NCBI GenBank assembly: GCA_965276835.1
Contig: OZ255631.1
Location: 3,844,001-3,908,000, forward strand
Length of the DNA stretch: 64,000 bases
Reading direction: 5' to 3'
Origin: BOG-932 sp965276835
GTDB taxonomy: Bacteria > Pseudomonadota > Alphaproteobacteria > BOG-932 > Roseiterribacteraceae
The notes below the pieces were generated by a model that was not told where the DNA came from, searched no databases, and saw nothing but the letters and a program-made list of their open reading frames with translations. Shown one piece after another: positions 42,329-50,286 of the stretch; the stretch's first letter is position 1, and each line of letters begins with the position of its first letter. The translations under genes and the position numbers were made by a program.

Positions 42329-43375
42329 TTAAGCGGTCTTGTAGACGTGGGCACGCGAAATCGTGACCGCGCAAGGGTCGCCCACCGTTAGCCCGAGCTC
42401 GGTCAATTCTTCGCGGTCGATCAGCACCTCGAGCCGACCGTCCCCGAATGTCAGATCGACGCGCGCGGTTGGGCCGAGCGCAATGATGGAATCGATGGTT
42501 GCGCGGGCGATGTCGTGCCCATTGGGCTTGGCGATGCCGATCTGGTGCGGCCGGACGAAAGCGACAGCGTCGCCGCTATAGGTTCCGAAATCGACCGGAA
42601 CGTCGAACCCGCCGACACGTGCCATGCCGTTGTGGACTTTGCAGTCGATCCGGTTGGCGAAACCCAGGAATTCGGAGACGAAGCTGGTGGCCGGCCGGTC
42701 GTAAGCCTCGGTCGGGCTCGCTACCTGTTCGATCAACCCCACATTCATGATGGCGACCCGGTCGGCCAGTTCGAGCGCCTCTTCCTGGTCGTGGGTGACG
42801 AACACGCTGGTGACGTTGATTTCCTTGTGCAGCTTGCGCACCCAGGTTCTCAGCTCCTTGCGCACACGGGCGTCCAGCGCGCCGAACGGTTCGTCCAGCA
42901 GTAGCACCTTGGGCTCGATGGCCAAGGCGCGAGCCAGGGCCACGCGCTGCCGCTGGCCGCCGGACAGCTGCTGCGGGTAACGTGCCGCCATGCGGTCGAG
43001 CTGTACCAAGCCGAGAAGCTCGTTCACCCGGCGTTTAATCTCGTCGTCGCTCGGCCGCTGGTCGCGGGGGCGGACACGCAGGCCGAAGGCCACGTTCTCG
43101 AACACCGACATATGCTTGAATAGCGAGTAATGCTGGAAGACGAAGCCGACGCGCCGGTCGCGGACCGCCTGTTTGCTGAGATCCTGGCCATGGATCAGCA
43201 CTTTGCCGGAATCCGGGTTGTCCAGGCCGGCGATAATGCGCAGCAATGTCGTCTTGCCGGAGCCCGATGGGCCGAGCAGCGCCATCAGTTCGCCGTCCTC
43301 AACCCTGAGGCTCACGCCCTTGAGCGCTTCGTAGGTGCCGAACGTTTTAAAAACGTTGTTGATTTCAATCGTCAT
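42329..43375 (-). CDS. cysA: Sulfate ABC transporter ATPase CysA
   Basis: 348 aa. The ATPase domain has Walker A LLGPSGSGKTTLLRI, signature LSGGQRQRVALARAL, Walker B VLLLDEPFGALDARVRKEL and the switch His in VTHDQEEA. A C-terminal TOBE-type regulatory region (about 240-348) includes VAFVRPHQIGI. The DEPFGALD and RVRKELR features mark the CysA group. GAGGAC precedes the ATG. It is last in the sbp-cysT-cysW-cysA importer, which takes up sulfate (and often thiosulfate) for the assimilation enzymes next door. Confidence 0.94.
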   Translation of the reverse strand: MTIEINNVFKTFGTYEALKGVSLRVEDGELMALLGPSGSGKTTLLRIIAGLDNPDSGKVLIHGQDLSKQAVRDRRVGFVFQHYSLFKHMSVFENVAFGLRVRPRDQRPSDDEIKRRVNELLGLVQLDRMAARYPQQLSGGQRQRVALARALAIEPKVLLLDEPFGALDARVRKELRTWVRKLHKEINVTSVFVTHDQEEALELADRVAIMNVGLIEQVASPTEAYDRPATSFVSEFLGFANRIDCKVHNGMARVGGFDVPVDFGTYSGDAVAFVRPHQIGIAKPNGHDIARATIDSIIALGPTARVDLTFGDGRLEVLIDREELTELGLTVGDPCAVTISRAHVYKTA

Positions 43376-43382
43376 GAGGTCC

Positions 43383-44237
43383 TCATCGCCGCGTCAACGC
43401 GAGCTGATCCGCATATCGCCATTCAAGGAAGGACTTGGCGGTCAAGGTGACCAGCGCAAGCCCGGCGAGCAGCGAGGCGGTCGCGAACGCGGCGACCATG
43501 TTATATTCATTGTATAATATATCGACCTGAAGCGGCAGCGTGTTGGTCAGGCCCCTGATATGGCCGGATACCACCGACACCGCCCCAAACTCACCCATCG
43601 CGCGAGCGTTACACAGCAAAACGCCATAGAGCAGCGCCCATTTGATGTTCGGCAGCGTGATGCTCCAGAATATCCGGAAGCCGCCGGCGCCCAGCATACG
43701 GGCCGCCTCCTCCTCATCAGCACCCTGCTCCTGCATCAGCGGAATCAGTTCGCGCGCAACGAACGGCAGGGTCACGAAGATCGTCGCCAGCACCAGGCCC
43801 GGCAAGGCGAAGACGATCTTGATGTGATGTTCGCGCAGCCAGCCGCCGAACCAGCCTTGCAGGCCGAAGACCAGCAGGAAGACCATACCAGCGATGACCG
43901 GCGAAACCGAGAACGGCAGATCGATCAGCGAAAGCAGGATCGCCTTGCCGCGAAATTCGAACTTGCCGAAGGCCCAGGCTGCGGCAACGCCGAAGATGCA
44001 GTTCAGCGGTACAGCGATCGCCGCTACGCTCAGCGTCATATGGATGGCGGATACTGTGTCCGGATCGTTCAGTGATTTCAGGTAGACGCCGACGCCCTTG
44101 GCGAAGGCCTCGGCCACGACGGTCGCGAGAGGCAAGACGACGAACAGAATCAAAAAGCCGATTCCGCCGACAAAGATCGCTAGCCGTGCCCAGCGGGGGT
44201 CGCGCAGCGCGGGACGGTCAGATTTAGCCTCGGCCAT
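43383..44237 (-). CDS. cysW: Sulfate ABC transporter permease CysW
   Basis: 284 aa permease with about six helices. Signature segments are IDLPFSVSPVIAGMVFLLVFG, the EAA loop EQGADEEEAARMLGAGGF and NARAMGEFGAVSVVSGHIRG, the last being diagnostic for CysW. The start at 44237 (MAEAKSDRP) overlaps the cysT end by 14 bp; a longer in-frame start inside cysT is less likely. It forms the channel with CysT. Confidence 0.94.
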   Translation of the reverse strand: MAEAKSDRPALRDPRWARLAIFVGGIGFLILFVVLPLATVVAEAFAKGVGVYLKSLNDPDTVSAIHMTLSVAAIAVPLNCIFGVAAAWAFGKFEFRGKAILLSLIDLPFSVSPVIAGMVFLLVFGLQGWFGGWLREHHIKIVFALPGLVLATIFVTLPFVARELIPLMQEQGADEEEAARMLGAGGFRIFWSITLPNIKWALLYGVLLCNARAMGEFGAVSVVSGHIRGLTNTLPLQVDILYNEYNMVAAFATASLLAGLALVTLTAKSFLEWRYADQLALTRR

Positions 44238-45075
44238 GCCGACCCCCGAGCCAGCGTTGCAGGACATTGATTACGATCAGGAGCGCGAAAGAGATCAACA
44301 GCGAGGCGACGGCAATGACCGATGCCCCGCGATAGTCGAACTCCTCAAGCTTGATGACGATCAGCAGCGGCACGATCTCAGTCAGGCCCGGACGGTTGCC
44401 GGCGATGAAGATGACCGAGCCGTATTCGCCGATCGCCCGCGCGAAGGCGAGAGCGAAGCCGGTTAGCAATGCCGGCGCCAATGCGGGAAACGTGACGCGG
44501 CTGAACGTCGTCCAGCGGTCGGCGCCAAGCGTCGCCGCCGCCTCTTCCAGTTCGGGCTCAAGATCCTGCAGCACCGGCTGCACCGTCCGCACCACGAAGG
44601 GCAGGCCGACGAAGATCAACGCGATGACGATGCCGGGCACGGCATAGGCGATCTTGATGCCAAGCGGCGCGAACAGCGACCCGACCCAGCCGTTTTGCGC
44701 AGTCAATGCCGACAGCGCGACGCCGGCCACCGCCGTCGGCAGGGCGAAGGGCAAATCGACCAGCGCATCGACCAGACGCCGCCCCCAGAATCGGTAACGT
44801 ACCAGCAGCCAGGCGATCACCAGACCGAAGATCGTATTGACCGCGGCAGCCGCTGCGGACGCCAGGAAGGTCAGCCGGAACGCCGCGATCACCCGGGAAT
44901 TGGTCAGAATGCCCCAGATCGTCGTCCAATCCAGGCCGGATGCCTTGATGAACAGGGCCGCCAGCGGGATCAGCACGATCACCGAAAGATAGAACATTGT
45001 GAAACCAAGAGCCGGGCCGAAGCCCGGCAGCACGCTCCAACGCCGGAATGGACTGCGCATTGCCACGGCCGTCAT
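44224..45075 (-). CDS. cysT: Sulfate ABC transporter permease CysT (CysU)
   Basis: 283 aa permease. Diagnostic segments are LVDLPFALPTAVAGVALSAL, the EAA loop DLEPELEEAAATLGADRWTTF and ARAIGEYGSVIFIAGNRPG. ATG at 45075 overlaps the sbp stop by 4 bp, and its end overlaps cysW. An MRSPF internal start (six codons in) is possible. Confidence 0.94.
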   Translation of the reverse strand: MTAVAMRSPFRRWSVLPGFGPALGFTMFYLSVIVLIPLAALFIKASGLDWTTIWGILTNSRVIAAFRLTFLASAAAAAVNTIFGLVIAWLLVRYRFWGRRLVDALVDLPFALPTAVAGVALSALTAQNGWVGSLFAPLGIKIAYAVPGIVIALIFVGLPFVVRTVQPVLQDLEPELEEAAATLGADRWTTFSRVTFPALAPALLTGFALAFARAIGEYGSVIFIAGNRPGLTEIVPLLIVIKLEEFDYRGASVIAVASLLISFALLIVINVLQRWLGGRHGRG

Positions 45076-46103
45076 TGCGCACCCGGCCGATAGATTTGGT
45101 CGAACACGCCGCCATCGGCGAAGTGAGTTGCCTTCGCTTGAGCCCAGTTGCCGAACTTCTCGGGTACCGTGAACAGCTTAAGCGCCGGAAACCGCGCGGC
45201 GTAGCGCGCCGCAACCGCCGCCGAGCGCGGGCGGTAGAACCACTTGGCCGCGATATCCTGGCCTTCGTCGCTATAGAGATAATTGAGGTAAGCCTCGGCG
45301 ATCTTGCGGTGGCCGTTGCGATCCACCACGTCGTCGACTACCGCGACCGAGGGCTGCGCCAGTACGCTTTCCGGCGGAACGACGATCTCATACGTGTCGC
45401 CCCCTGCTTCCTGCTTCGCCAGAAACGCCTCGTTCTCCCAGGCAAGCAGCACGTCGCCGACGCCACGCTGAGTAAAGGTTACCGTCGAACCGCGCGCCCC
45501 GCTGTCGAGCACCGGCACGTTTTTATAAAGCTTGGCGATATAATCCTTGGCCTTGACGGCATCGCCACCGAATTGATCGAGCGCCCAGCCATAAGCCGCC
45601 AGATAGGCCATCTGTCCGCCGGACGAGGTCTTGGGGTTGGGCGCAATCACCAACACACCGGCATGGATCAGGTCGTCCCAATTCTTGATGCCCTTGGGGT
45701 TGCCCTTGCGCACCAGGAAGACGATCGTCGAGGTATAGGGCGTACTGTCCTGCGGCAGGCGCTTTACCCAATCCTTGGCGATCAGCCCGGCATTTGCGAT
45801 GGCATCGACATCGGTCGGGATGCCCAGCGTTACGACATCAGCCTCAAGGCCATCGATCACCGCGCGGGCCTGCTTGCCGGAACCGCCATGCGATTGCTCG
45901 ACGGTTACATCCTCACCGGTCTGTTTCTTCCAATATGCGGCGAAGGCGATGTTGTACGCGACATAGAACTCGCGCGTCGGGTCATAAGACACGTTGAGCA
46001 GCGTCGTGCCGGCGCGGGCGTGCCCGGTCGGAAGGCAGAGCAAGGCCGCGAGGCACAGCGCCAGCACGGCTATCGGGCGGCGTGTCGAAAAAATCATCGG
46101 CAT
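45072..46103 (-). CDS. sbp: Periplasmic sulfate-binding protein
   Basis: 343 aa. Signal peptide (IAVLALCLAALLCLPTGHARA) precedes LLNVSYDPTREFYVAYN, the prokaryotic sulfate-binding signature. Further ligand-loop segments are QSHGGSGKQARAV, NPKTSSGGQMAYLAAYGW and GARGSTVTFTQRGVGDVLLAWENEA. These match Sbp/CysP. GAGAG lies upstream of the ATG. First gene of the importer; 67 bp downstream of cysNC, so the whole minus-strand run from cysHD to cysA may be one transcript. Confidence 0.95.
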   Translation of the reverse strand: MPMIFSTRRPIAVLALCLAALLCLPTGHARAGTTLLNVSYDPTREFYVAYNIAFAAYWKKQTGEDVTVEQSHGGSGKQARAVIDGLEADVVTLGIPTDVDAIANAGLIAKDWVKRLPQDSTPYTSTIVFLVRKGNPKGIKNWDDLIHAGVLVIAPNPKTSSGGQMAYLAAYGWALDQFGGDAVKAKDYIAKLYKNVPVLDSGARGSTVTFTQRGVGDVLLAWENEAFLAKQEAGGDTYEIVVPPESVLAQPSVAVVDDVVDRNGHRKIAEAYLNYLYSDEGQDIAAKWFYRPRSAAVAARYAARFPALKLFTVPEKFGNWAQAKATHFADGGVFDQIYRPGAQ

Positions 46104-46170
46104 CGTCTCTCAATGGTCAGAATACCGGAACCTTGCGGTTTCGGGTGTTATGCGCTGTGGGCTGTTCTCA

Positions 46171-48054
46171 TCACACGCTCCATTCCGGTTCGACCATCTT
46201 TTGGTCGATCCGAGGATCGTGGAACCGGGCATCGACGAAACCGACCAACTGGTCGACCGCCTCCGCTACATCCAGTTTGCCGGTGTCGATCGTGAGGTCG
46301 GGTATGACCGGCGGTTCGTAAACCGCGTCCACCCCGGCATAGAATTTGATCTCGCCGCGCCGCGCCCGGGCATACAAGCCCTTGGGGTCGCGCGCCTCGC
46401 ATAACGCCAGATCGGCGCGAATATAAATTTCGGCAAACCCCTCGCCGACGATCGCGCGCGCCAAGTCGCGGTCGCTCTTCAGCGGCGAAACCAGCGCAGC
46501 GATGGCGATGTTGCCGGCATCCGCCAGCAGCTTCGCCATTTCCGCCACGCGTCGGGTATTTTCCGTGCGGTCGTCCGGCGCGAAGCCGAGATCGTTCGAC
46601 AGGCCCCGGCGGATCAGATGCGTATCGATCACGACGGAATGCATGCCGCCTTCGAACAGAGCCCGTTCGAGCGCCGCGGCCAGCGTCGACTTGCCCGAAC
46701 CGGGCAGCCCGGTCAGCCAAAGAACGGCGCCACGATGACGGTTCCGGCGTTCCCGCTCGTAACGGGTTACACCGGTATACATTGCATCGGATTGGGCGTT
46801 CGCCTCGGCTTCGACGGTATCGAGCACGATCGCACCGCCGAGCGCCTCGCCGGCATCGGTGAGCACGATCCGCCCCGTGCGGGGGAGGGCGGTGAACCTG
46901 TCGACCGGAATCGGATCGGCGGCTTCCAATATAATTTCGGCAACCTGGTTGGTCAGAACGCGTTCGACCTGCCGCTTTTCCAGCGTGTGCAGGTCGATCA
47001 CCGATTCGATGGACCAGACCTTGGCGCGATATTGGCCCGCCGCCAGCTGCAGCGTCAGGCTGCGCCCGACGGTTAGCGGATCGGCGGCGAGCCAGAACAG
47101 CCGGACAGTCAGCCGGCGGGCCGGGCGTAGCGGTTCGGATGCCAAAGATGCGACATGGCCGCGCTCGACGAAGGCGCGCTGGTCCAACGTAATACCGATC
47201 GACTCCCCAGCCGACGCGGTGTGGCGCGGAATCGCACGGTTCCAATCCTCGATCGAGGCCACACGGGCGACCGATCCGCCCGGCGAAAAGGCCAGCGCAT
47301 CCCCAACCCTCAGCACACCGCTTTCAACCCGGCCTGCGAGGATGCGCCGCTCATCGAACTTATAAATATCCTGGACAGTGAAGCGCAGCGCCAGCACGTC
47401 GGGCGCGATCGGGTCCGGCTCAAGCCGGTCCAGCGCCTCCATCAAGGTCGGGCCGTGATACCAGGACAAAGCCGGCGGACGTTCGGCAATCATATGGCCA
47501 TTCTTGGCTGCAATCGGAATGATCGCGGTGGCGGCGATGCCGATCTGCTGCAAATACCGGCGTACCTGATCAGCGGCCGCGGCGAAGCAGTCCGACGAGT
47601 AGTCGACCTTGTCCATTTTGTTGACGACGACGATCAGCCGGCGAACGCCGAGGAGGGTCAACAGATAAAGATGACGGCGCGATTGCTCCATCGTACCTTC
47701 GGTCGCGTCGATGACGACGATGGCGAGTTCCGCCGAGGCCGCGCCGGTCACCATGTTGCGCAGGAATTCCTCCTGCCCCGGCGCGTCGATGATCACGAAA
47801 CTGCGCCGCGCGGTGCGGAACACCGCCTCGCTGGTATCGATGGTCGTGCCGCCGTCGCGTTCGGCCTGGAGTGCGTCGGTGACGAACGCCCATTCAAGTT
47901 CGACGCCGCGCTTGCGGCTGATCTCGGCCAGGTCGGCGACGCGGTCTGCCGGCAAGGCACCAGCTTCATTCAGCAGGCGGCCGATCAGAGTCGACTTGCC
48001 GTGATCCGCGGTGCCGACAATGACGACACGCAGCGGTTCGAGCGCGTCATCCAT
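46171..48054 (-). CDS. cysNC: Bifunctional sulfate adenylyltransferase subunit 1 / APS kinase (CysNC)
   Basis: 627 aa. The N-terminal EF-Tu-like GTPase CysN (about 1-430) has GTADHGKSTL (G1), DAPGQEEFL (G3) and NKMDKVDY (G4), and drives APS formation by CysD. The C-terminal CysC kinase (about 440-627) has P-loop TGLPGSGKST and DDRTENTRRVAEMAKL, and phosphorylates APS to PAPS. N-C fusion is well known in proteobacteria (NodQ-like). It starts one base into the cysHD stop (TAATG), so the two fused enzymes are translationally coupled. Making PAPS implies a sulfation use or a PAPS branch, since the partner reductase looks APS-type. Confidence 0.95.
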   Translation of the reverse strand: MDDALEPLRVVIVGTADHGKSTLIGRLLNEAGALPADRVADLAEISRKRGVELEWAFVTDALQAERDGGTTIDTSEAVFRTARRSFVIIDAPGQEEFLRNMVTGAASAELAIVVIDATEGTMEQSRRHLYLLTLLGVRRLIVVVNKMDKVDYSSDCFAAAADQVRRYLQQIGIAATAIIPIAAKNGHMIAERPPALSWYHGPTLMEALDRLEPDPIAPDVLALRFTVQDIYKFDERRILAGRVESGVLRVGDALAFSPGGSVARVASIEDWNRAIPRHTASAGESIGITLDQRAFVERGHVASLASEPLRPARRLTVRLFWLAADPLTVGRSLTLQLAAGQYRAKVWSIESVIDLHTLEKRQVERVLTNQVAEIILEAADPIPVDRFTALPRTGRIVLTDAGEALGGAIVLDTVEAEANAQSDAMYTGVTRYERERRNRHRGAVLWLTGLPGSGKSTLAAALERALFEGGMHSVVIDTHLIRRGLSNDLGFAPDDRTENTRRVAEMAKLLADAGNIAIAALVSPLKSDRDLARAIVGEGFAEIYIRADLALCEARDPKGLYARARRGEIKFYAGVDAVYEPPVIPDLTIDTGKLDVAEAVDQLVGFVDARFHDPRIDQKMVEPEWSV

Positions 48055-49637
48055 TACATATAGCCGTTGTTGCGCAACCGCTCGAACGAGTCTTCGGCCT
48101 CGTGATCCATGGTTCGCCCCGCACGCTCAGGCACCTTGGTGGTCTCAAGTTCCTTGATGATATCATCGATCGAGGCGGCAGTACTGACCATCGGCTGGGT
48201 TATGTTGCTCTCGCCCAGCGAGCGATAGCGCATGCCGTCTTCCGACAGATAGGCCGGGACGACCGGAATATTCTCGGCCTTGGTATAACGCCAGATGTCG
48301 AGTTCGGTCCATCCGAGCAGCGGGTGGACGCGGACATGCTCGTCCTCGCCGACGCGCGCCTTGTAATAGTCCCAGAATTCCGCCGGCTGGTTGGCGAAAT
48401 CCCAGTCGCCCTGGTTGGAGCGGGGCGAGAAGACCCGTTCCTTGGCGCGGGTCGACTGCTCGTCGCGGCGGATGCCGACGATAACACCGTTCAGCTTCTC
48501 GCGCCGGATCAGGGCCTTTAGCCCCGCGCTCTTACGGGCGGCAGCGCGCGCCAAGGGCGGCAGGCTGGGATCGATCGTCTCGATCGGCGGGCAATTCTCG
48601 ACATGCAGGTCCAGGCCCCACTCGGCGGCATAACGGTCGCGGAAGGCATAGACCGACGGCAGCTCCATGCCGGTGTCGAGTTCGACCACCGGAAAGGGCA
48701 CCCGGCCATAGAATGCTTTGCGTGCCAGCCAGATCAGCACATTGCTATCCTTGCCGACGGACCACAGCATCGCCAGCTTCGGCGTGCGGGCGAAAGCCTC
48801 GCGCAAAATATAGATGCTCTGGTTTTCCAGGTCGGCCAGATGGCGCGGCGCGCGGACCGGACGCTTCGCCGGAATGCGCGACAGGTGAATGCCGCATTCG
48901 ACCTTGTCGAGACCGGCCCAACGGCCGGACCGCACGTCGCCGCCGGGCGCGACCTTGTCCGTGCAGGGCATGCAGCCGATCGACAGGAATCCATCGGCAA
49001 CCAGCGGATGACGCGGCAGCGCGCGGCGCTTGAATTCCGCCTCCAGCATCTTCGCGTCCCAGTTGGCCAGCGGATTGATCTTCAGCTTGCCGTTTTCGGA
49101 CTCGATCATCGGCAGGGACGCGCGGCCGGTGCTCTGGAACCGCTTGCGCCCGGTGATCCAGCCGGCGAAAGGCTTCAATGCCCGCTCCAGCGGCTCGACT
49201 TTGCGCAACGCGCAGCATGCGTCTGGATTGTCGCGCCACAGCGTGCCGGGCTTATCCTGGAAGGATTCCATGATCGGGTCGGGACGATAGGTCTGGACGT
49301 TGGTTAAGCCCAGCGTACGCACCAGCTTATCGCGATAGGTGATCGTCTCCCCGAACAGCTTTCCGGTATCGAGGAACACCACCGGAACCGCCGGGTCGAT
49401 TTCCGCCGCCATCGCCAGCAGCACCGCCGATTCCGCGCCGAACGACGAGACAAGAGCGATCTGGCCCTTCAGCTCTCCGGTCAACAGGACGCGCAACAGC
49501 TCCAGGCCATCCAGATTGCCATATCGGGCGTTGAGGTCGGCGGCGCGCAAAGCGCCTGCATCGACGACGATTTCGGAATTGACCGGAGCAGTGTCCGAGA
49601 CTGGCTCGGAGAGGTCTTTAGGAAGCGGAGCTGACAT
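48054..49637 (-). CDS. CysH-CysD fusion: APS reductase domain plus sulfate adenylyltransferase subunit 2
   Basis: 527 aa, two N-type PP-loop domains in one chain. Residues about 35-255 are CysH: SSFGAES (64-70), Cys pair 141-142 (DACCALRKVEPL), CMPC (222-225) and KVECGIH with redox Cys249. The two Cys pairs are the ligands of the [4Fe-4S] cluster of APS-type reductases. Residues about 265-527 are CysD: QSIYILREAF, SVGKDSNVL (293-301), GIRRDEQSTRAKERVFSPR (388-406) and WTELDIWRYTKAENIPVVP. CysD with CysN makes APS; CysH reduces it to sulfite. The single frame has no internal stop, and both halves are full length. Start ATG 49637 lacks a strong ribosome site. Confidence 0.93.
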   Translation of the reverse strand: MSAPLPKDLSEPVSDTAPVNSEIVVDAGALRAADLNARYGNLDGLELLRVLLTGELKGQIALVSSFGAESAVLLAMAAEIDPAVPVVFLDTGKLFGETITYRDKLVRTLGLTNVQTYRPDPIMESFQDKPGTLWRDNPDACCALRKVEPLERALKPFAGWITGRKRFQSTGRASLPMIESENGKLKINPLANWDAKMLEAEFKRRALPRHPLVADGFLSIGCMPCTDKVAPGGDVRSGRWAGLDKVECGIHLSRIPAKRPVRAPRHLADLENQSIYILREAFARTPKLAMLWSVGKDSNVLIWLARKAFYGRVPFPVVELDTGMELPSVYAFRDRYAAEWGLDLHVENCPPIETIDPSLPPLARAAARKSAGLKALIRREKLNGVIVGIRRDEQSTRAKERVFSPRSNQGDWDFANQPAEFWDYYKARVGEDEHVRVHPLLGWTELDIWRYTKAENIPVVPAYLSEDGMRYRSLGESNITQPMVSTAASIDDIIKELETTKVPERAGRTMDHEAEDSFERLRNNGYM

Positions 49638-49991
49638 GATGCTGTTCGAAACCGCGATATAAATAACACTCAGGAAGCGTGGTTATTGTGCATTGCACAT
49701 TGCCATATGATTGGTGCATAAGGCAATCCTTCAAGGGCAGTGTTAAATAGCCTTGTAAATACATAATTCGTTTGTTGAAAATGGTTTTAGAGCCGAAGAC
49801 GGCCAAAAGCCAGAGCCGCCGCGGCGGATGCGAGATTTGGCGCCCTGGTCTGAATGAGGATTTCCGCTATTTTGCGTAAAACTCATGCCTGCCATGAGCA
49901 GAGTCACCAGCATAAGCCCAGGTTCTTAGTCTAACCGACCGGGACTAGCGTCCGACCGCCTTGAAGTTTAGACACGTCGCATAAATTGAAC
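49638..49991. other. Divergent control region between cysHD and DUF2849-cysI
   Basis: 354 bp separating the two divergent halves of the sulfur-assimilation island. It is markedly more AT-rich than the genes around 49660-49790, as expected for promoters. It contains a 13-bp palindrome (separate entry). I see no coding frame with a ribosome site and no recognisable riboswitch. Confidence 0.6.
49687..49699. promoter_or_regulatory. 13-bp palindrome, candidate operator for the cys genes
   Basis: TGTGCA-T-TGCACA is a perfect inverted repeat around one central base, 50 bp upstream of the cysHD start in the AT-rich intergenic region. A further TGGTGCA follows at 49711-49717. The position suits a transcription-factor site for the divergent sulfur genes. 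The binding protein is not identified from sequence. Confidence 0.45.
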
Positions 49992-50276
49992 ATGGATAGA
50001 GCGCCCGTGACCGCTGAGCCTGTGATTTACGTCATCACCGCCAACCGCTTGAGGGATGGCGTTCCGATTTATTTCGCAGGCGATGCCACATGGTCGCCAA
50101 AGATCGCCGATGCCGTGACGGATACCGACTGCGAAGCCTTGCTGGCGCGGTCGGCTGCGGGAACCGCACCGATCGACGCAATCGGCCGACTGGCAATCGA
50201 TGTGATCGTTGCGGACGGCGTTATCCGTCCGAACAGTTTAAAGGAACGGATCCGCGCATCCGGCCCGACCGCGTAG
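49992..50276 (+). CDS. DUF2849 family protein of the sulfite-reductase operon
   Basis: 94 aa: VIYVITANRLRDGVPIYFAG at the N-terminus, with alternating strands afterwards. DUF2849 proteins are typically encoded immediately upstream of cysI in alphaproteobacteria, as here (10-bp gap), and are presumed accessory factors of sulfite reduction with unknown mechanism. ATG at 49992 is chosen over a TTG two codons earlier. Confidence 0.85.
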   Translation: MDRAPVTAEPVIYVITANRLRDGVPIYFAGDATWSPKIADAVTDTDCEALLARSAAGTAPIDAIGRLAIDVIVADGVIRPNSLKERIRASGPTA

Positions 50277-50286
50277 GAGAGCTGCA

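Noticed and set aside
45048..46295. Plus-strand open frame of 415 codons
   Set aside because: Antisense to the sulfate-binding protein gene, with no family features.
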